Part shown: positions 63,879 through 64,000 of the stretch, piece by piece
How positions within the stretch are numbered: the stretch's first letter is position 1
Layout: every line of letters starts with the position of its first letter
The notes under the pieces: model-generated
Database searches by the model: none
What the model saw: only the letters and a program-made list of their open reading frames with translations
What the model was told of the DNA's origin: nothing
Program-made: the position numbers and the translations under genes
NCBI GenBank assembly: GCA_025210795.1
Contig: JAOAQZ010000016.1
Location: 109,824-173,823 of the forward strand
Length of the DNA: 64,000 nt
Direction: 5' to 3'
From: Cohaesibacter sp.
GTDB lineage: Bacteria > Pseudomonadota > Alphaproteobacteria > Rhizobiales > Cohaesibacteraceae

Positions 63879-64000
63879 GTGACCCATTTTTCCGCTCTGT
63901 CGCTTGTGCGCAACGCAATGACCGGCCATAAAAACTGGCCGCAGCAATGGCCCGATGCCACCCCCAAGGCCGAATATGACGTGATTATCGTCGGGGCCGG
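63879..64000 (+). CDS. soxB: Sarcosine oxidase subunit beta (5' end only)
   Basis: A GTG start at 63879 with AGAGGAAG upstream opens a frame running off the window: VTHFSALSLVRNAMTGHKNWPQQWPDATPKAEYDVIIVGAG. The 'FSALSLxRNAxxGHxxWxxxWxxxxPKxxYDVIIVGAG' opening is diagnostic of the beta subunit of heterotetrameric sarcosine oxidase, ending in the FAD-binding dinucleotide fold. The enzyme oxidises sarcosine to glycine and feeds methylene-THF. soxDAG presumably follow outside the window. Confidence 0.9.
   Translation, partial: MTHFSALSLVRNAMTGHKNWPQQWPDATPKAEYDVIIVGA

Overview
The window looks like part of a secondary replicon (a large repABC plasmid or chromid) of a marine-type alphaproteobacterium, most likely order Hyphomicrobiales (Rhizobiales). 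The evidence is a complete repA-repB-repC cassette, a DUF1612/HTH gene and a tyrosine recombinase of the kind found on rhizobial replicons, TRAP transporters, and moderate GC. A Cohaesibacter-like genus is a guess. I recognise no rRNA, tRNA, CRISPR array or intact insertion sequence.

Layout. (1) 1-12180: two divergent gene sets encoding almost only exported proteins. Leftward: two small unknowns, an OmpA-domain protein, two caspase-fold peptidases with DUF4384 tails, and a WD40 protein that runs off the left edge and probably ends in a third caspase domain. Rightward: a tandem-DUF4384 protein, a serpin with an inhibitory-type hinge, a small OmpA protein, a DUF4384-like protein and a trypsin-type protease. 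The shared 367-bp promoter region carries two copies of a 19-bp palindromic element. This protease/inhibitor locus is the best candidate for an undescribed system. (2) 12271-17546: glycerate 2-kinase, DUF1612 protein, SRPBCC protein, integrase, YchJ. (3) 17621-21786: repABC with an antisense ctRNA between repB and repC, an 18-bp perfect palindrome after repC, and an operator-like inverted repeat before repA. (4) 22458-36129: accessory genes, namely a HEPN-like orphan, a TRAP transporter with a MarR regulator, a DauR-like regulator with an aminotransferase, an FMN-binding protein, an MCP flanked by a 90-bp imperfect direct repeat, an AraC regulator, an alcohol dehydrogenase, and an SDR with a LysR regulator. 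(5) 36290-46128: central-carbon and cofactor genes: pyruvate carboxylase, an EamA exporter, pntAB transhydrogenase and folD.

(6) 46626-64000: a methylated-amine catabolic island. A BCCT carrier imports a betaine-type compound. A non-pyrrolysine MttB-family methyltransferase, a corrinoid protein, a methyl-THF:corrinoid methyltransferase and a reductive activator would move a methyl group to THF. A MetF-like reductase and FolD would oxidise it, and PntAB would balance NAD(P)H. A betaine-homocysteine methyltransferase-like enzyme offers a second demethylation route. A dimethylglycine/sarcosine dehydrogenase and the start of soxB (cut by the right edge) complete the path to glycine. Two GlxA-type AraC regulators sit in the island. 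A recurring TGTCG-core element, often as direct repeats about 21 bp apart, lies before most of its transcription units and is a plausible operator for one of them. Four of the one-carbon enzymes carry Arg-rich terminal tails, three of them also Gly-rich.
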